This document shows positions 16,992 to 25,105 of a DNA stretch of 37,234 bases, piece after piece; within the stretch, counting starts at the first letter, position 1, and each line of letters opens with the position of its first letter. The DNA is taken from assembly GCA_002726205.1 (NCBI GenBank), contig PBSL01000006.1, positions 99,206 to 136,439 of the forward strand. The letters run 5' to 3'. Source of the DNA: Planctomycetaceae bacterium (GTDB lineage Bacteria; Planctomycetota; Planctomycetia; Planctomycetales; Planctomycetaceae). The notes below the pieces were generated by a model. That model was not told the origin of the DNA and made no database searches. It was given only the letters and a program-made list of their open reading frames with translations. The position numbers and the translations under genes were made by a program.

Positions 16992-17028
16992 CCCCGAACT
17001 CCTGGAGAGGCCCTGGCAGATCCGCGTT

Positions 17029-18372
17029 TCAGCGCTTGACGACACAGTCGGGTACCGCCGCCTCGAATCTGGCAACGGCCTCGTCGCTGATTTCGGTAAA
17101 ACTGAGGTTGAGAGCTTTCAACGCTGCCAGTCGTTCCAGGTCTTTCAGACCGGCGTCGCTGATCATCGTGCGCGAGAGATTCAATGTCTCCAGCGATTCC
17201 ACGAGTTGTTTCAAGCCAGCATCGGTCACCTGTGTCTCCTCCAGGTTCAACCACTTCAGTTCACTCATACCGGCAAGGTGCTCCAGGCCCTTGTCGGACA
17301 CCTGGGAGAACCAGAGATTGAGCCGTCGCAGTTTCTTCAGAGGCGCCAGCAGCGCGAGCGCCTTGTCATCGACTTGTGTTTCACTCAGATCAAGACGCTC
17401 GAGATTTCCGGCGGCCGAGAGGTGCTTCAAGCCTGGCCCGACCACCGCGGTGTCTCGCAGGTTGAGTGTCTTCAGTGCCGTCATTGCAGCCAGTACCTCA
17501 AGCCCTTTGTCGGTGATCCCGGTCCGAAACAGATTGATCTCGCGCAATTTCGTCAGCCGTGCGAGATGAACAATCCCCTCGTCAGTGATCGCCGTATCTT
17601 CGAGTACCAATGAGGTCAACTCTCTCAAATCCCGGATCGACTCCAGGCCCTGGTCACTCACTTGCGGGTTTCTCAGCTTCAAGCTCCGCAAGGATCCGAG
17701 CTTGCCGAGAAAGGCCAGGCCCTCATCGGTGATCTGGACACACCCGCGAACATCGATCAGCTTCAGCTTCTTCAGGCCAACCAGGTGAGACAGCGCGACG
17801 TCAGTGAGGTTGGTATACAGCAGGTGCAGTTGCTCGAGTCCTGCGATTCTCGCCACATCGCCCAATCCGGTGTCGGTAATGTTGGAGCACCGTCTGAGGT
17901 TCAGTGATTTCAGCCCATTCATCGTGCCGACCGTCTTCAGCCCCTTGTCGGTCAGTTCTGTGTTCTCGAGTCCCAGATTGGTCACGGTCTTCAACTTTGC
18001 CAGTTCGGCCACACTGGCATCGGTGATGTTTGATCCCCAGAGTTTCAGGTCGCGCAACCCCTGCAACGTCGCCAACAACGCCACCTGGTCGTCTCCGAAC
18101 GGGCATTCGGTCAAATCGACTGATATCACGGCGCCGTCCAATCGGGTCCAGCGCCCACCCGCAGCGTCGATCGCATCGACGGCGGGCTGTTCTCGTCGCT
18201 TACGGTCCGCAGCCGTCTTCTTCTTGTCGACCGCTACCCCGGGAGAAACCGTCTTCTGCTCGCCAAGCTCGTTCGTGACCGTCTCGGAATCCGACTGGTC
18301 CTTCGAACATCCTGCCAGGACGACAATGACCAACAGCCCACATAGCCCCGGGAACATTCGCGCACGTGCCAT
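17029..18372 (-). CDS. Leucine-rich-repeat lipoprotein
   Basis: A 447-residue lipoprotein. ATG 18372 has AGGAAGG nine bases upstream; a GTG at 18396 is less likely. The N-terminus has a hydrophobic segment and lipobox LAGC with Cys22 as the lipidated residue. A short charged region follows (about 23-80). The remainder is about 14 leucine-rich repeats of roughly 24 residues built on the pattern LxxLxLxxTxITDxGLxxL, for example GLKSLNLRRCSNITDTGL and ALKTLNLRDTAVVGPGL. It ends with FEAAVPDCVVKR. Such LRR proteins are common in Planctomycetes and are presumed to bind proteins or other ligands at the membrane. It precedes glnE on the same strand with a 37-base gap, so co-transcription is likely, although a functional link is not obvious. 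Confidence 0.88.
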   Translation of the reverse strand: MARARMFPGLCGLLVIVVLAGCSKDQSDSETVTNELGEQKTVSPGVAVDKKKTAADRKRREQPAVDAIDAAGGRWTRLDGAVISVDLTECPFGDDQVALLATLQGLRDLKLWGSNITDASVAELAKLKTVTNLGLENTELTDKGLKTVGTMNGLKSLNLRRCSNITDTGLGDVARIAGLEQLHLLYTNLTDVALSHLVGLKKLKLIDVRGCVQITDEGLAFLGKLGSLRSLKLRNPQVSDQGLESIRDLRELTSLVLEDTAITDEGIVHLARLTKLREINLFRTGITDKGLEVLAAMTALKTLNLRDTAVVGPGLKHLSAAGNLERLDLSETQVDDKALALLAPLKKLRRLNLWFSQVSDKGLEHLAGMSELKWLNLEETQVTDAGLKQLVESLETLNLSRTMISDAGLKDLERLAALKALNLSFTEISDEAVARFEAAVPDCVVKR

Positions 18373-18541
18373 CGTCTTTAGCCTTCCTGCCCCCACCGAC
18401 CATCGTAGTTTTCTGCTTCAGCCCACGCCGGCCTGGGGCCATTCGCCGGACCGGGTCGTCCTCAAGACTAGTGCTCACCGCGGACCAAGGCAACGAACGC
18501 CTGCACGCTCTGCGGGAATCCAGAAACGCGAGCACGCTGAG

Positions 18542-18571
18542 TTGGTTCCATCGTATCTGCCGTGGTATCAT
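18542..18571 (+). promoter_or_regulatory. Possible promoter of the Gfo/Idh/MocA oxidoreductase gene
   Basis: TTGGTT (18542-18547), an 18-base spacer, then TATCAT (18566-18571), which matches the -10 consensus at five of six positions. The start would be near 18578, leaving a leader of about 86 bases. The -35 match is weak. The rest of the 291-base divergent region 18373-18663 shows no gene. Confidence 0.4.
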
Positions 18572-18663
18572 CGCCGCGGGTTTGCCGGTCAACGAGATTA
18601 AGGCACGCACCGACCGCGGCTTGGCGCCCGACAATCCGTTTCCGAATCTCCTGGAAAGCAACC

Positions 18664-19974
18664 ATGACTCACACAACCGGAACGACACGACGAGAGTTTC
18701 TGCAGACGTCAGCTGCGCTGGGAACCGCATTCTGGGTCAACTCTCAACAGGAGTCCTGGACGGCCCCCAAGGCTGCCAACGAGAAGATCCGTTTTGCCTG
18801 CGTTGGTGTCGGCGGCAAGGGCGGCAGTGATTCCAACAGCGCCTCGCGGCACGGCGATGTCGTTGCGATTTGTGATGTCGATGACAACACGCTGAACAAG
18901 GCCGGCGGGCGATTCAAGCAGGCCAAGAAGTTCAACGATTATCGCGTGATGCTCGAAAAAATGGCCGGCAGCATCGATGCGGTGACCGTCAGCATACCCG
19001 ACCACAACCATGCTGCAGCGAGCGCCATGGCAATCAAGCTCGGCAAGCACTGCTTCACCCAAAAGCCACTGACACACAGCATCTACGAAGCACGCCAACT
19101 GGGAGTTCTCGCCAAGAAGCACAAGGTCCAGACACAGATGGGCAACCAGGGAACCGCCACGTCGTCGTTGCGCGAGGGTGCCGCGATCGTACAGTCCGGG
19201 GTACTGGGACAAATTAAGGAGGTTCACGTCTGGACGAACCGACCGGTGTGGCCGCAGGGCGGCCCGCGCCCGAAACCATCAGCTGTCCCGAAACACTTGC
19301 ATTGGGACATCTGGCTCGGACCGGCGCCGGAACGCCCCTTCGGAAAGGGCTACCACCCGTTCAGCTGGCGCGGCTGGTGGGATTTCGGCACCGGTGCCCT
19401 GGGCGACATGGCCTGCCACACGATGAACATGCCCTTCATGGCATTGAACCTGCGTGACCCGATCTCGGTCGAGGCGACCAGTTCTGGCCACAACAAGGAC
19501 AGCTATCCCAAGTCAAGCGTGATCAAGTACGAGTTTCCCAAACTCGGTGATCGAAACGCGGTGACGATGAGCTGGTATGATGGTGGCGAACGGCCTTCGC
19601 AGAGCCTGGTGCCGACCGGCACCAAGCTTCCCAAGACGGGTTCTCTGCTTATCGGAGAAAAGGGAACACTCGTCTCACCAGGCGACTACGGCGGTAATGG
19701 AAATAACCTGATCGGTGTCGACAAGCCGAAGGTCGAGTTCGAGAAGTCCCCGGGCCATTTCACCGAATTCGCTCGAGCGATCACCGACGGCATTCCTGCC
19801 GCATCGAATTTCCCCAACTACTCGGGACCACTCACCGAGGTGGTCTTGCTGGGGAACCTGGCCGTGTACGCCGACAAGAAGGTCGAGTGGGACGCCAAGA
19901 CACTGACCCCCAAGAACGCGCCCGAAGTGAAGACGATCGTACGGCGGGAGTACCGTAAGGGCTGGACACTCTGA
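18664..19974 (+). CDS. Gfo/Idh/MocA family oxidoreductase with a twin-arginine signal
   Basis: A 436-residue NAD(P)-dependent oxidoreductase. The ATG at 18664 is preceded by GGAAAG and begins MTHTTGTTRREFLQTSAALG, a Tat signal with RR at 9-10; an upstream ATG at 18562 would hide it. The Rossmann motif is IRFACVGVGGKGG followed by the acidic VVAICDVDD. The family's usual EKP is QKP here (HCFTQKPLTHS), a variant I have seen described for planctomycete members; the Lys is kept. The C-terminal domain contains PFSWRGWWDFGTGALGDMACHTMNMPF. It probably oxidises a sugar or polyol derivative outside the cytoplasm or after folding there. Its stop codon abuts that of the convergent flavoprotein gene (TGATCA). 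Confidence 0.92.
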   Translation: MTHTTGTTRREFLQTSAALGTAFWVNSQQESWTAPKAANEKIRFACVGVGGKGGSDSNSASRHGDVVAICDVDDNTLNKAGGRFKQAKKFNDYRVMLEKMAGSIDAVTVSIPDHNHAAASAMAIKLGKHCFTQKPLTHSIYEARQLGVLAKKHKVQTQMGNQGTATSSLREGAAIVQSGVLGQIKEVHVWTNRPVWPQGGPRPKPSAVPKHLHWDIWLGPAPERPFGKGYHPFSWRGWWDFGTGALGDMACHTMNMPFMALNLRDPISVEATSSGHNKDSYPKSSVIKYEFPKLGDRNAVTMSWYDGGERPSQSLVPTGTKLPKTGSLLIGEKGTLVSPGDYGGNGNNLIGVDKPKVEFEKSPGHFTEFARAITDGIPAASNFPNYSGPLTEVVLLGNLAVYADKKVEWDAKTLTPKNAPEVKTIVRREYRKGWTL

Positions 19975-21234
19975 TCAGCGGTCCGGTCGGCCACGCCCCA
20001 CGACATCGACAAACCGCAACGGATCATGGGCCAGGCCCCATCGCCTGGCGAGGTGTTCCAGCCAGACGACCAGGCCGTCCTCGGGATGCAGATACAGCTC
20101 GTGTAGAGCCTTCTGCGTCCTGGTGCCACCGGTCAGTGCGTAACGCTCGTTGGGCAACTGAAAGAACGTGTGCAACTGGAAACTCGAAGCGCCGCGAAGG
20201 GCGTATTCCAGGGCCATGCGACCACTGTTGATGTTGCCCGTCGCCGCGAGCGGTCGCATCGCCGGCCCGACTTCCGCCTGGAACGCCGAGAGGACACGCA
20301 AGTTCCGATCACTGAGATCAGGACCTCCGTAGGCAATCCCACGGTGTCCGTCAAACTCACGTCGGGGATCAAAAAGTCGATTGCCGTAGGTCCACCAGTC
20401 GGTCGCCTCAATCCCATCGGCCTCCTGAATCGACCTCAACAAGGCCAGTTGGAACTCGTCGTCGAAAAGCGCGTTGAAAATCTTCAACCCGACAACAACC
20501 CGGCCTCCGTCGACAGCCCCACGAATCAATGCGGGCACCCGCCTGAGCCACTCGATCACGGTCTCGCGAACCCGGGCGTGGCCGCTACCGGCCAGCGTCG
20601 GACTGAAGTCCTTCTCCAACGGCATCGGTGAATCATCGGTAGTCTGCCAGGCTTCGACCAGCTTTTGGGTCGTATGCTCGTATTCCTCCACCAGCCACTC
20701 GGATTCTCCGGGAGCAGGCAGGTGATATTTCACCGAGGGCACGATCAACGTCTGCGATGACGCTGCATCTTCTCTGGCGGCCGCAAGGAGATCGAGGTAC
20801 TCGGCAAACGTGCCCCACCAGCCTCGCCCCTTCCAGCTAACCGTCCAGCCTCGTTCTCCCCTCCGCGACGTGATCGACTCGACCAGCATCCGGGCTTCAC
20901 GAATCGACCAGGCCGACATCGATTGAGCTCCGTCGCCGGTTTCGGCGATCACCGTCTTCAGCACGATATAACCCAAGCCCGCCTCGATGTCCTCGGCCAC
21001 CTGCTGGCGGTTCATCGAGAGTTGGCCGGATGCCTTGGCCCAGGGATTGCTGAGACGATGGCCGGCAAACCCCGTCGACAGATCCAGCCCATATCGTTCT
21101 GCAATCCACTCGTGATAGCGATCAGGCGGCCCGGCCCGGGCAAGGCGTCGATAATCGTCGGCAACACGGTCACGCAATCCCGGATCGATCTCCGCTCGTC
21201 CGATCAGCCAATGCCCCTGATCGTCGCCGTCCAT
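19975..21234 (-). CDS. Dihydroorotate-dehydrogenase-like FMN TIM-barrel protein
   Basis: A 419-residue cytoplasmic protein. ATG 21234 or the immediately preceding GTG 21237 may start it; GAGG lies upstream. The sequence resembles the dihydroorotate/dihydropyrimidine dehydrogenase fold: an N-terminal LSNPWAKASGQLSMN block like the NPV..ASG motif, then LGYIVLKTVIAETGD, the TIM-barrel strand VVVGLKIFNALFDDE, and a C-terminal phosphate-binding-like ATGNINSGRMALEYALRGASSFQLHT. It is longer than typical DHODs and has insertions, and neighbouring genes are not pyrimidine genes, so I would not call it PyrD. It is more likely a flavin oxidoreductase in a catabolic route with the adjacent oxidoreductase and isomerase. 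Substrate unknown. Confidence 0.75.
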   Translation of the reverse strand: MDGDDQGHWLIGRAEIDPGLRDRVADDYRRLARAGPPDRYHEWIAERYGLDLSTGFAGHRLSNPWAKASGQLSMNRQQVAEDIEAGLGYIVLKTVIAETGDGAQSMSAWSIREARMLVESITSRRGERGWTVSWKGRGWWGTFAEYLDLLAAAREDAASSQTLIVPSVKYHLPAPGESEWLVEEYEHTTQKLVEAWQTTDDSPMPLEKDFSPTLAGSGHARVRETVIEWLRRVPALIRGAVDGGRVVVGLKIFNALFDDEFQLALLRSIQEADGIEATDWWTYGNRLFDPRREFDGHRGIAYGGPDLSDRNLRVLSAFQAEVGPAMRPLAATGNINSGRMALEYALRGASSFQLHTFFQLPNERYALTGGTRTQKALHELYLHPEDGLVVWLEHLARRWGLAHDPLRFVDVVGRGRPDR

Positions 21235-21264
21235 CACCGTTCGCCTCGAAAACGCATTGCCACG

Positions 21265-21291
21265 ATTCTATAGTCATCAACTGATGGTCAA
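21265..21291 (-). promoter_or_regulatory. Possible promoter of the DHOD-like gene
   Basis: On the minus strand TTGACC (21291-21286) is followed after 15 bases by TAGAAT (21270-21265), with an overlapping TATAGA alternative. The spacing is short, so this is only a moderate candidate. It sits in the 107-base divergent region shared with the sugar isomerase gene. Confidence 0.35.
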
Positions 21292-21341
21292 CACCCGTCG
21301 CTCTGATCTTCGCCCCGCGCCCACAACCTGCTGGCCAGCAA

Positions 21342-22241
21342 ATGATCCGCACCTCGTTCTCGACCATCGGGTGTCCCGACTGGACTTTCCAGGACATGAT
21401 CCGTCACGGAGTCGACGCGGGTTTCGATGGCGTCGAAATCCGACTGGTGGAACGGGAAACCGACCTCCTCAAGGTGCCCGGCTTTTCCGGGGCGCAGTGC
21501 GGAGAGCGTCGCCGGGAACTGGACAACTCGGGATTCCGCATCTGCAGTCTAGCCTCTTCAGTCGCCTTCGACTCGCCTGACCCTGGCGAACGAGCCCGCC
21601 AATTGATCACCGGACGAGCCTACCTTGACCTGGCAGTCGAGCTCGGTGCTGAATCGGTCCGGGTGTTCGGCGACATCATTCGCGAAGAAGTCGGACGCTC
21701 CTCGCTGGTGCAACAGGTCGCTGAAGGGCTGAATCGGCTCGGGGAATATGCTGAAACACTGCAACGGGAGGTCATCATCGAGACCCACGGAGACTATTCC
21801 CGGTCTGCTCTCGTTGCCGAGACGCTCAACCTGGTCGAGATCCCTGCGGTCGGTGTGCTGTGGGACACCCATCACCCCTGGCGATTTCACGGGGAGTCAC
21901 TGTCTGCGACCTACGAGACCTTTGGCGATCGCGTACGACACACTCACTGGAAAGACTCTGTGGCCGACCGCGCGACCGACAGCGGCCAGGATGTTCAGGC
22001 AGCGGCGGCCGAAGCACACGCCTTGATGGGTGGGCACCAACATGCCGACTATGTCCTGTTCGGCGGCGGGGAATTTCCCATCCTCGAGTGCCTCTCATTG
22101 CTTCACGAAGGGGGCTTTGACGGTTGGTACAGCTACGAGTGGGAAAAGATGTGGCACCCGGAGCTCGAGGCTCCCGAGTTGGCCCTGCCGCTGTTTCCGT
22201 CCAAGATCCGCGATCTTCATACGGTCGTGGCGACGGCCTGA
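21342..22241 (+). CDS. Sugar phosphate isomerase/epimerase (xylose-isomerase-like TIM barrel, AP endonuclease 2 fold)
   Basis: A 299-residue cytoplasmic protein of the AP_endonuc_2 superfamily. Metal-ligand residues typical of these isomerases are present: Glu147 in VIIETHGD, Asp175 in VLWDTHHP, His202 in HTHWKD and Glu266 in YSYEWEK. The start begins MIRTSFSTIGCPDWTFQDM, which matches the first barrel strand of the family, although no strong Shine-Dalgarno sequence is visible. Likely reaction: isomerisation or epimerisation of a sugar or polyol derivative using a divalent metal. It is divergent from the DHOD-like gene and near a Gfo/Idh/MocA oxidoreductase, a combination often seen in inositol and sugar catabolism. 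The exact substrate cannot be read from sequence. Confidence 0.9.
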   Translation: MIRTSFSTIGCPDWTFQDMIRHGVDAGFDGVEIRLVERETDLLKVPGFSGAQCGERRRELDNSGFRICSLASSVAFDSPDPGERARQLITGRAYLDLAVELGAESVRVFGDIIREEVGRSSLVQQVAEGLNRLGEYAETLQREVIIETHGDYSRSALVAETLNLVEIPAVGVLWDTHHPWRFHGESLSATYETFGDRVRHTHWKDSVADRATDSGQDVQAAAAEAHALMGGHQHADYVLFGGGEFPILECLSLLHEGGFDGWYSYEWEKMWHPELEAPELALPLFPSKIRDLHTVVATA

Positions 22242-22432
22242 CAGCGGCACCTGATGCCGATCATCGCTGCCGCCGACACGACCGGCCCCGGTTTACCGGA
22301 TGTGACGACGATATCGGCTGTGCGGTGAAGGTTGTCCTTCGGGAATTTGCCCCTGCCCAAAACGTGGCGTAATGTCGTGACAGTCACCTCATATCGGGGT
22401 CGACATGGCTCGCTTAGGCGAAGAGTGAAGTA

Positions 22433-24082
22433 ATGACATCCGCACCCCGCCCCTGGCCCCTGCGTTTTGACCGACTCGTCGCAGCCGCGTTCTGGCTGGC
22501 GGTATTGACGCTGTTGGCGGCCTCTCCTTTGGCCGCACAATCGCAAACCACTGAAGATGGCGCCGTCAATACTGGCCGAAGCCTCGAGCTCGGCCGCAAA
22601 TGGGTCGATGCACTCACTCACTACGAATCGTCCCTGAAGCGTTGGCCCGACATCAAGGCCCTCAAGCACGGACTCCGCCGAACGCGGATTCAATGCACCA
22701 TCTTGCGGCGTTACACCGACCGCAGCTACCAGCAGTCGTTGTTGCCGCTGAGACAAACAGATGCCCTGGCCCTGTTTGACCAGACGTTGGGCCGAATCCA
22801 GGCGGCCTTCGTCGAAAAAGTCTCCCTGACATCGTTCATCGCTCACGGTACCGAGAGTGTCTACCTGTCGCTGGCCAACCAGAGATTTCTCGACCGTCAC
22901 CTCTCCGGGCAGTCTCCAACGACATCAACGGCGTTGCGTGATCTCCGCCGTGAGTTGTTCCGTCGATACTGGAATCGCCCGATTCGCAGCTCCGCCGAGG
23001 CACATCGCGTTGTCGCAGAGGTCTGCCAACTGGCCAACACACGGCTTGGGCTGCCCCCATCGGCGATCGTTCTCGAGTACATCTTCGGGGGCTGCAATTC
23101 GCTGGACGACTACAGTGCCTGTCTCACTCCAGACCGCTACAACGATCTCAACGCCAACATCGATGGCCAGTTCGTGGGACTCGGAGTCGAGCTCAAGGGA
23201 GACACCAACAACGGCCTGCTGCTGATCAACGTCCTTCCCGATAGCCCGGCCGAAGTCTCCGGCCTGCTGCCGGGTGACCACATCGTCAGGATTGACCGAA
23301 CCGATTGTCGGAAGATGACCACCGACGAGGCGGCCGGCCTGCTGAAGGGCCCCGTCGGCAGCCGGGTCAAGCTCGGCATTCTTCGCGCCAATGCCCCAAA
23401 AGAACAATCCATTCCCGTGGTTCGTCGACCCGTGATCATCCGCAGCATTCCCCTGGTGGAGATGCTCGACACCCGCCGTGGCATCGGTTACATCCAGATG
23501 ACCGGCTTTCAAAGAAACACGGTCGCCGAACTCGACCAGGCGCTCGCCCGCCTGCAACGACAGGGGCTGAAGGCGGTGATCTGGGACCTCCGACACAATC
23601 CCGGCGGCCTTCTGGATGCGGCCACCGACGTTCTTGATCGTTTCGTCGCCGACGGTGTGCTGGTCTCGACCCGTGGTCGGACCTGGGATCAAAATCGTGT
23701 CTACCGGGCCCATCGTGCGGGAACCACTCACATTCCTCTTGTCGTGTTGACCGACGGCGAGAGTGCCAGTGCAAGCGAGATTGTCGCCGGGGCCATCCGC
23801 GACCACAAACGGGGTCTGGTGATCGGAAGACGAACATTCGGGAAATGGTCCGTGCAGAGCATCTTTCCGCTTGCCGCCTCTTCAGGCTTACGGTTGACGA
23901 CTGCCCGTTTTTACTCGCCCGCCGGGCATAACCTGTCTAAAGTCGGGGTGCGTCCGGACATCACGGTCACCGCACCAGTATCCCAGGACGGCATCTATCG
24001 TCGACCGACACGTAAAACGCTGGCCGACGACGGCGACGTCCGCAAAGCCCTCGCAGAACTGAGGGCTCGCCTTTCGGGCTGA
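22433..24082 (+). CDS. S41 family C-terminal processing peptidase with PDZ domain
   Basis: A 549-residue exported protease. A signal peptide ends near SPLAA. Residues about 40-235 form a helical N-terminal region; a PDZ domain lies at about 240-325 (FVGLGVELKGDTNNG through GLLPGDHIVRID). The S41 catalytic core includes IGYIQMTGF, VIWDLRHNPGGLLDAA, DGESASASEIVAGAI with Ser446, and GRRTFGKWSVQ with Lys471. The 25-residue Ser-Lys spacing equals that of Tsp and CtpB. The usual Gly after the catalytic Lys is Trp here. Role: processing or degradation of periplasmic proteins. Its stop overlaps the next gene by one base (TGATG), so the two form an operon. Confidence 0.93.
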   Translation: MTSAPRPWPLRFDRLVAAAFWLAVLTLLAASPLAAQSQTTEDGAVNTGRSLELGRKWVDALTHYESSLKRWPDIKALKHGLRRTRIQCTILRRYTDRSYQQSLLPLRQTDALALFDQTLGRIQAAFVEKVSLTSFIAHGTESVYLSLANQRFLDRHLSGQSPTTSTALRDLRRELFRRYWNRPIRSSAEAHRVVAEVCQLANTRLGLPPSAIVLEYIFGGCNSLDDYSACLTPDRYNDLNANIDGQFVGLGVELKGDTNNGLLLINVLPDSPAEVSGLLPGDHIVRIDRTDCRKMTTDEAAGLLKGPVGSRVKLGILRANAPKEQSIPVVRRPVIIRSIPLVEMLDTRRGIGYIQMTGFQRNTVAELDQALARLQRQGLKAVIWDLRHNPGGLLDAATDVLDRFVADGVLVSTRGRTWDQNRVYRAHRAGTTHIPLVVLTDGESASASEIVAGAIRDHKRGLVIGRRTFGKWSVQSIFPLAASSGLRLTTARFYSPAGHNLSKVGVRPDITVTAPVSQDGIYRRPTRKTLADDGDVRKALAELRARLSG

Positions 24083-25011
24083 TGAGCACACCTGCGACAG
24101 ACTGGAGCCAGCAAGGGCGGGGTCGCCGGCATCCCGCCTCGTTGTGGACTTACCGCACAGGTTCCCCGCTTTGCCGACTCGACCTCGGCATCGAATCCGG
24201 CGAAATCGCGATCTCGACCGACGATGGCCACCTGCATCTTCTCGGAACTGACGGTTCACTGCGGCACCCCCCCAGGCCACTGGATGCCCGGGCCGCCCTG
24301 GACTGGACGGATGTGGCAACCGGCGGTGTTGTCCAGATCGGGCCGAAGTCAGCTGCCTGGGTTGATCACGATCTCGAGGTCCAATGGAGCGTTGATGTCC
24401 ACACCGACATTCTGGATGTCGCCACTTCCCCGTTTGGTAACGCGATCGCCATCAGCCTTGCCGACGCCCACACGTTTGTCCTCGATGCACAGCAGCAACG
24501 TTGCGGCGAATTCACGACCTCGCGACCTCTGCAGCACATCCATTTCGTGCCCCAGCGTCGCGCTATCGTCGGCACCGCCGATTCCGGGATGTTGTGCAGC
24601 CATCGACTTGATGGAAGAGAACGCTGGACTGAGCAGATCTGGCGTAACGTCGGCGACCTCGCAGTCAACGGCAACGGACGAACGATCTTGCTGGCCGCAT
24701 TCAATCACGGTGTCCAGAGTTTCACCGCCCGCGGGCGTTCCCACGGTTTCTTTGACATCGAGGGAACTGTCCACCTCGTCTCGATCAGCTATGTCGGCAC
24801 CATCCTGACCGCCGCCACGAGGGAGCAACAACTCTACCTGCTGGACATCGACGGTTCGATCCTCTGGCAGGCCACGCTCCCGGAGCCGCTTGCGACCCTG
24901 CGCTGCGGACCGCTTGGCGAACACATCCTCTGCGGGTTTTCCTCGGGCCTGGTCGAGTGTCTGCGCTGGCCGCCCTGGCCACGACACAAGGTGGAGGCCG
25001 ACGACGACTAA
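24082..25011 (+). CDS. Cytoplasmic beta-propeller (WD40/PQQ-like) protein of unknown function
   Basis: A 309-residue protein with no signal peptide or membrane segment, translationally coupled to the S41 protease gene by TGATG. Repeating blocks such as GEIAISTDDGHLHLLGTDG, LEVQWSVDVHTDILDVATSPFGNAIA, RAIVGTADSGMLCSHRLDG and EQQLYLLDIDGSILWQATL show a six- or seven-blade propeller of the quinoprotein/WD40 type. No catalytic residues are recognised. Propellers of this sort usually act as protein-binding scaffolds. The following Ser/Thr kinase gene has its own promoter but lies only about 95 bases away, so a signalling adaptor role is possible. Confidence 0.8.
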   Translation: MSTPATDWSQQGRGRRHPASLWTYRTGSPLCRLDLGIESGEIAISTDDGHLHLLGTDGSLRHPPRPLDARAALDWTDVATGGVVQIGPKSAAWVDHDLEVQWSVDVHTDILDVATSPFGNAIAISLADAHTFVLDAQQQRCGEFTTSRPLQHIHFVPQRRAIVGTADSGMLCSHRLDGRERWTEQIWRNVGDLAVNGNGRTILLAAFNHGVQSFTARGRSHGFFDIEGTVHLVSISYVGTILTAATREQQLYLLDIDGSILWQATLPEPLATLRCGPLGEHILCGFSSGLVECLRWPPWPRHKVEADDD

Positions 25012-25019
25012 GGTGTTTT

Positions 25020-25049
25020 TTGACCGTCCGGTTTCAACGAGTATATAAT
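25020..25049 (+). promoter_or_regulatory. Strong sigma70-type promoter of the Ser/Thr kinase gene
   Basis: TTGACC (25020-25025), an 18-base spacer, then a perfect -10 TATAAT (25044-25049). The start would be near 25056, giving a leader of about 50 bases. This sets the kinase apart transcriptionally from the protease-propeller operon. Confidence 0.75.
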
Positions 25050-25105
25050 CGCGTCGTCGCCCCCTGATCTTCGTGTGACCAATCCCTAGTCGCTGTCCGA
25101 CAGAG

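Noticed and set aside
16261-17613. A 450-codon plus-strand open frame spanning the start of glnE and the end of the LRR gene
   Set aside because: It is antisense to two well-supported genes. Its apparent repeats (Q-C-L-Q-F-like units) are the mirror of the LRR repeats.
22372-22406. Palindromes upstream of the S41 gene: GTGACAGTCAC (22377-22387), nested in ATGTCG/CGACAT arms
   Set aside because: Arms are only five to six bases, no promoter can be aligned with them, and similar short palindromes are common. Kept only as a note for comparison with relatives.
22925-23806. A 293-codon minus-strand open frame opposite the S41 protease
   Set aside because: Antisense to conserved catalytic motifs; composition typical of a shadow frame.
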